A stretch of 8,857 nucleotides of DNA from Flavobacteriales bacterium UBA4660 (GTDB lineage: Bacteria > Bacteroidota > Bacteroidia > Flavobacteriales_D > Sanyastnellaceae), in the NCBI GenBank assembly GCA_002405435.1, contig DHLU01000087.1, forward strand, positions 3,348-12,204, written 5' to 3'. The notes beneath the pieces were generated by a model. It made no database searches and was not told the DNA's origin. It saw only the letters and a list, made by a program, of their open reading frames with translations. Made by a program: the position numbers and the translations under genes. Of the stretch, positions 7,101 to 8,857 are shown in pieces (position 1 is the first letter of the stretch; every line of letters begins with the position of its first letter).

Positions 7101-7122
7101 CCCCGAACGGGTGTTTTTCGGG
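7101..7122 (+). terminator. Weak hairpin after the OmpA-like gene, possible terminator
   Basis: CCCGAA (7102-7107) can pair with TTCGGG (7117-7122) around a 9-nt loop containing a T run. A smaller alternative (CCC-GAAC-GGG) would be followed directly by TGTTTTT, a better terminator geometry but with only three base pairs. It starts 13 nt after the stop codon, where a terminator is expected, but the thermodynamic support is modest. Confidence 0.4.
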
Positions 7123-7161
7123 TTAGGAAAAATCAGGGATACGGTGTTAAATTGCCTGTCA

Positions 7162-7175
7162 AACAACCGGTTGTT
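7162..7175. promoter_or_regulatory. 14-bp perfect palindrome upstream of the surface-protein gene
   Basis: AACAACC-GGTTGTT is a perfect 14-bp palindrome with no spacer, 40 nt before the ATG at 7216. Its TTG (7171-7173) stands 19 nt upstream of TATCTAAC (7193-7200), a partial match to the -7 element. The dyad may therefore overlap a -33 region and act as an operator. This is inferred from position and symmetry only. Confidence 0.35.
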
Positions 7176-7215
7176 CAAAGCGGCCGGCGCGCTATCTAAC
7201 CTATCCTTAAACTAC

Positions 7216-8857
7216 ATGAGCAAGAGCAAAACTGCTTCCTTTCGTTCGTTGAGTGTCCTTTTGTTGTCTGTGCTCTTTTCGCTGACCGAAACGGCAAGGC
7301 TGGCCGCTCAATGCCAGTTGCATTGCCCTGAGGACACCGAGGCCACCTGCACGCAAACAAGTCCTGAGTACACGGGGTATGCCACGCTGACGCCCTGCAG
7401 CGGTTTCGGAATGTATTACGACGAGGTGGAATTCACTGGCGGGTGTTCCTACCTGATCCATCGCCACTGGTCCTACTCCGGTCTGGGCTCCTGCGTGCAG
7501 CTGATCCATGTCACCGACACAGACTATCCGGTGTTTGCCGAAGGGCCCGCGCCAATGACGCTCGACTGCAATGATCCCTTGCCCCAGCCGGGTGTATGTG
7601 TGGCCACCGATGCATGCGACGATGAGTTGGACTATGATTTTTTTGCCGGTGGAAGCGGGGGGACACAGTCTTCCTGTGTGGTGACCACGGCTGTGGGACC
7701 GGGCCCTGACTGGTCTCTTTGGCTGCCCGGAATGATACCAGGGGTCGCTTTCTGGCAGTTTGCCGCAGGCGCTTCTTTTGAGGAATATGCCGATGGTACG
7801 GCCCATCTGTCAGGAAGCATCTACCACACAGGCAATCCGGCCCAGACCTTCCTTGTGGATATATGGCTCGCGCACGGAATGAACTGGCCTCAGTGGTCTG
7901 GACTTGGACGTTCTTACAAGGATGACCTGAACCTGGCAGGCACGCTCTACCAGTCATGGACGTACTACGAGCTGGCCAACGGATTTGCCACCCTGACGGG
8001 CACTGGGCTGATGGCAGGCAGTCAGGTTCACCTCACACATTTTCCTGTTGACTATTTCTACGGCTTTCAGTCCGGCCTTGCAGCCAACAACAAAAATGCT
8101 CAGGACGGTCTGAGCGGATGGTTCGCCTATTCGGGTCAGGTTAACGGAAATGCAGTTTCTGGTGTAGGGGATGTCAATGTAGACAAGAACTGCACGGTTA
8201 CCGGTGGTTGTGCTTCTTCTGAGGTTCGCTACATCTGGCGTGCGGAAGACGACTGTGGCCATGTCAGCTTTTCCACCCAACTGATCTCCGTCACCGACAC
8301 CACGGCACCGGTGATCGTGGCGCCAGCATCTCCCATTGAAGCCTTCTGTGGCCAGTTGCCAGAGCCGTTTGTGCTGAGTGCCGATGATTGCTCAGAGGTA
8401 TCGGTAGAGGTCTCCGATGTGTTGGTGTTAGCCGGATGTCCGGGTCAGGTGCAGCGGACCTACACGGTTACTGATGCCTGCGGAAATGCGGCTTCGGTCA
8501 TCCAATGGATCAACCTTATACCGGATGAAGGCCCTTATTTCGTGAACTTTCCTGCAGACCTGGTGCTTGAGTGCTCGCCGTCTATGGACATTCCCTCCAT
8601 TACCCTGGTGTACGAAGGTGCCTGCAGCAACGCGGTTGTTTCTGTCAGTGAGCAGCTGGTGAATGGCGAATGCGAGGGTGAATACCAGGTACTCCGCACC
8701 TATACCCTGACGGACGACTGTGGCAATGTGCTGCAGCAGACCTGGACTATTCAGGTTGTAGATACTACGCCCCCGGTGCTCATGAACATGCCCGAAGGCG
8801 TCGAGCTCGCCTGCGGCGCGTCGCTTCCTGATGGCTTTGTTTTTGCCGTGGACGATT
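7216..8857 (+). CDS. Large Cys-rich repeat surface protein with an inserted domain, 3' end cut by window edge
   Basis: The frame is open for 547 codons from ATG 7216 to the right edge. A signal peptide (Lys3, Lys5, Arg10, core LSVLLLSVLF, cleavage near LAA about residue 31) directs export. The mature protein is a series of HYR/Ig-like units of about 78 residues. Each starts with a VxDTTxPV-type segment (101, 361 and 516; 438 is a diverged boundary), carries a Cys in the next strand and ends with a TDxCGN-like motif. The same architecture is frequent in giant Bacteroidota surface proteins that end in a type IX sorting or gliding-associated domain, but that end lies outside the window. The unit starting near 101 is split by a segment (about 155-325) of different composition: no Cys, eight Trp, Gly- and Tyr-rich. 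By contrast there are 22 Cys in the other 376 or so residues. Adhesion or surface-layer function is likely; the ligand is unknown. The gene has its own upstream region with a palindrome. Confidence 0.9.
   Translation, partial: MSKSKTASFRSLSVLLLSVLFSLTETARLAAQCQLHCPEDTEATCTQTSPEYTGYATLTPCSGFGMYYDEVEFTGGCSYLIHRHWSYSGLGSCVQLIHVTDTDYPVFAEGPAPMTLDCNDPLPQPGVCVATDACDDELDYDFFAGGSGGTQSSCVVTTAVGPGPDWSLWLPGMIPGVAFWQFAAGASFEEYADGTAHLSGSIYHTGNPAQTFLVDIWLAHGMNWPQWSGLGRSYKDDLNLAGTLYQSWTYYELANGFATLTGTGLMAGSQVHLTHFPVDYFYGFQSGLAANNKNAQDGLSGWFAYSGQVNGNAVSGVGDVNVDKNCTVTGGCASSEVRYIWRAEDDCGHVSFSTQLISVTDTTAPVIVAPASPIEAFCGQLPEPFVLSADDCSEVSVEVSDVLVLAGCPGQVQRTYTVTDACGNAASVIQWINLIPDEGPYFVNFPADLVLECSPSMDIPSITLVYEGACSNAVVSVSEQLVNGECEGEYQVLRTYTLTDDCGNVLQQTWTIQVVDTTPPVLMNMPEGVELACGASLPDGFVFAVDD

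Noticed and set aside
7207..7806. Long minus-strand open frame of 199 codons opposite the surface-protein gene
   Set aside because: It lies wholly antisense to a frame with clear signal peptide and repeat structure, has no recognisable motif, and is expected from GC-rich codon shadowing.
1..8857. CRISPR array, tRNA, rRNA, insertion sequence, prophage or toxin-antitoxin genes
   Set aside because: No regularly spaced repeats, cloverleaf-like segments, transposase or integrase motifs, or small paired genes were seen on reading both strands.

Overview
The window looks like chromosomal DNA of a moderately GC-rich member of the Bacteroidota. Several signals agree. The RecA is full length and of Bacteroidota type. 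Matches to the Bacteroidota -7 promoter element (TAnnTTTG) lie just upstream of two genes. Clear Shine-Dalgarno sequences are absent. There are several secreted or lipid-anchored proteins. The right end holds the start of a large Cys-rich surface protein built from HYR/Ig-like repeats ending in 'TDxCGN', a style common in gliding and type IX-secreting Bacteroidota. No species is assigned.

Layout, left to right. (1) 1-960, minus: a TPR-repeat lipoprotein that runs off the left edge. (2) 1037-1066: a strong hairpin terminator. (3) 1086-2111, minus: recA. (4) 2112-2291: a divergent intergenic region with a perfect inverted repeat upstream of recA and a GC-rich hairpin. (5) 2292-3890, plus: a secreted subtilisin-family (S8) protease with an unusually long spacer between its catalytic Asp and His. 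(6) 3900-5565, minus: a two-gene lipoprotein operon convergent with the protease. The first gene is a conserved-looking lipoprotein of unknown role and the second resembles DUF4625. (7) 5566-5759: a divergent promoter region with good -7 elements for the operon and for the next gene. (8) 5760-7088, plus: an envelope protein with a coiled coil and a C-terminal OmpA-type peptidoglycan-binding domain. (9) 7216-8857, plus: the large surface protein, truncated by the right edge, in which a Cys-free domain interrupts a Cys-rich repeat unit.

Apart from recA, every gene appears to act in the cell envelope or outside the cell. Only the two lipoprotein genes look co-transcribed; the others appear to be single transcription units. 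I see no phage, insertion sequence, CRISPR array, tRNA or rRNA, and no clear new multi-gene system. The best leads are the nested domain in the surface protein, the palindrome in front of recA and the uncharacterised lipoprotein pair.
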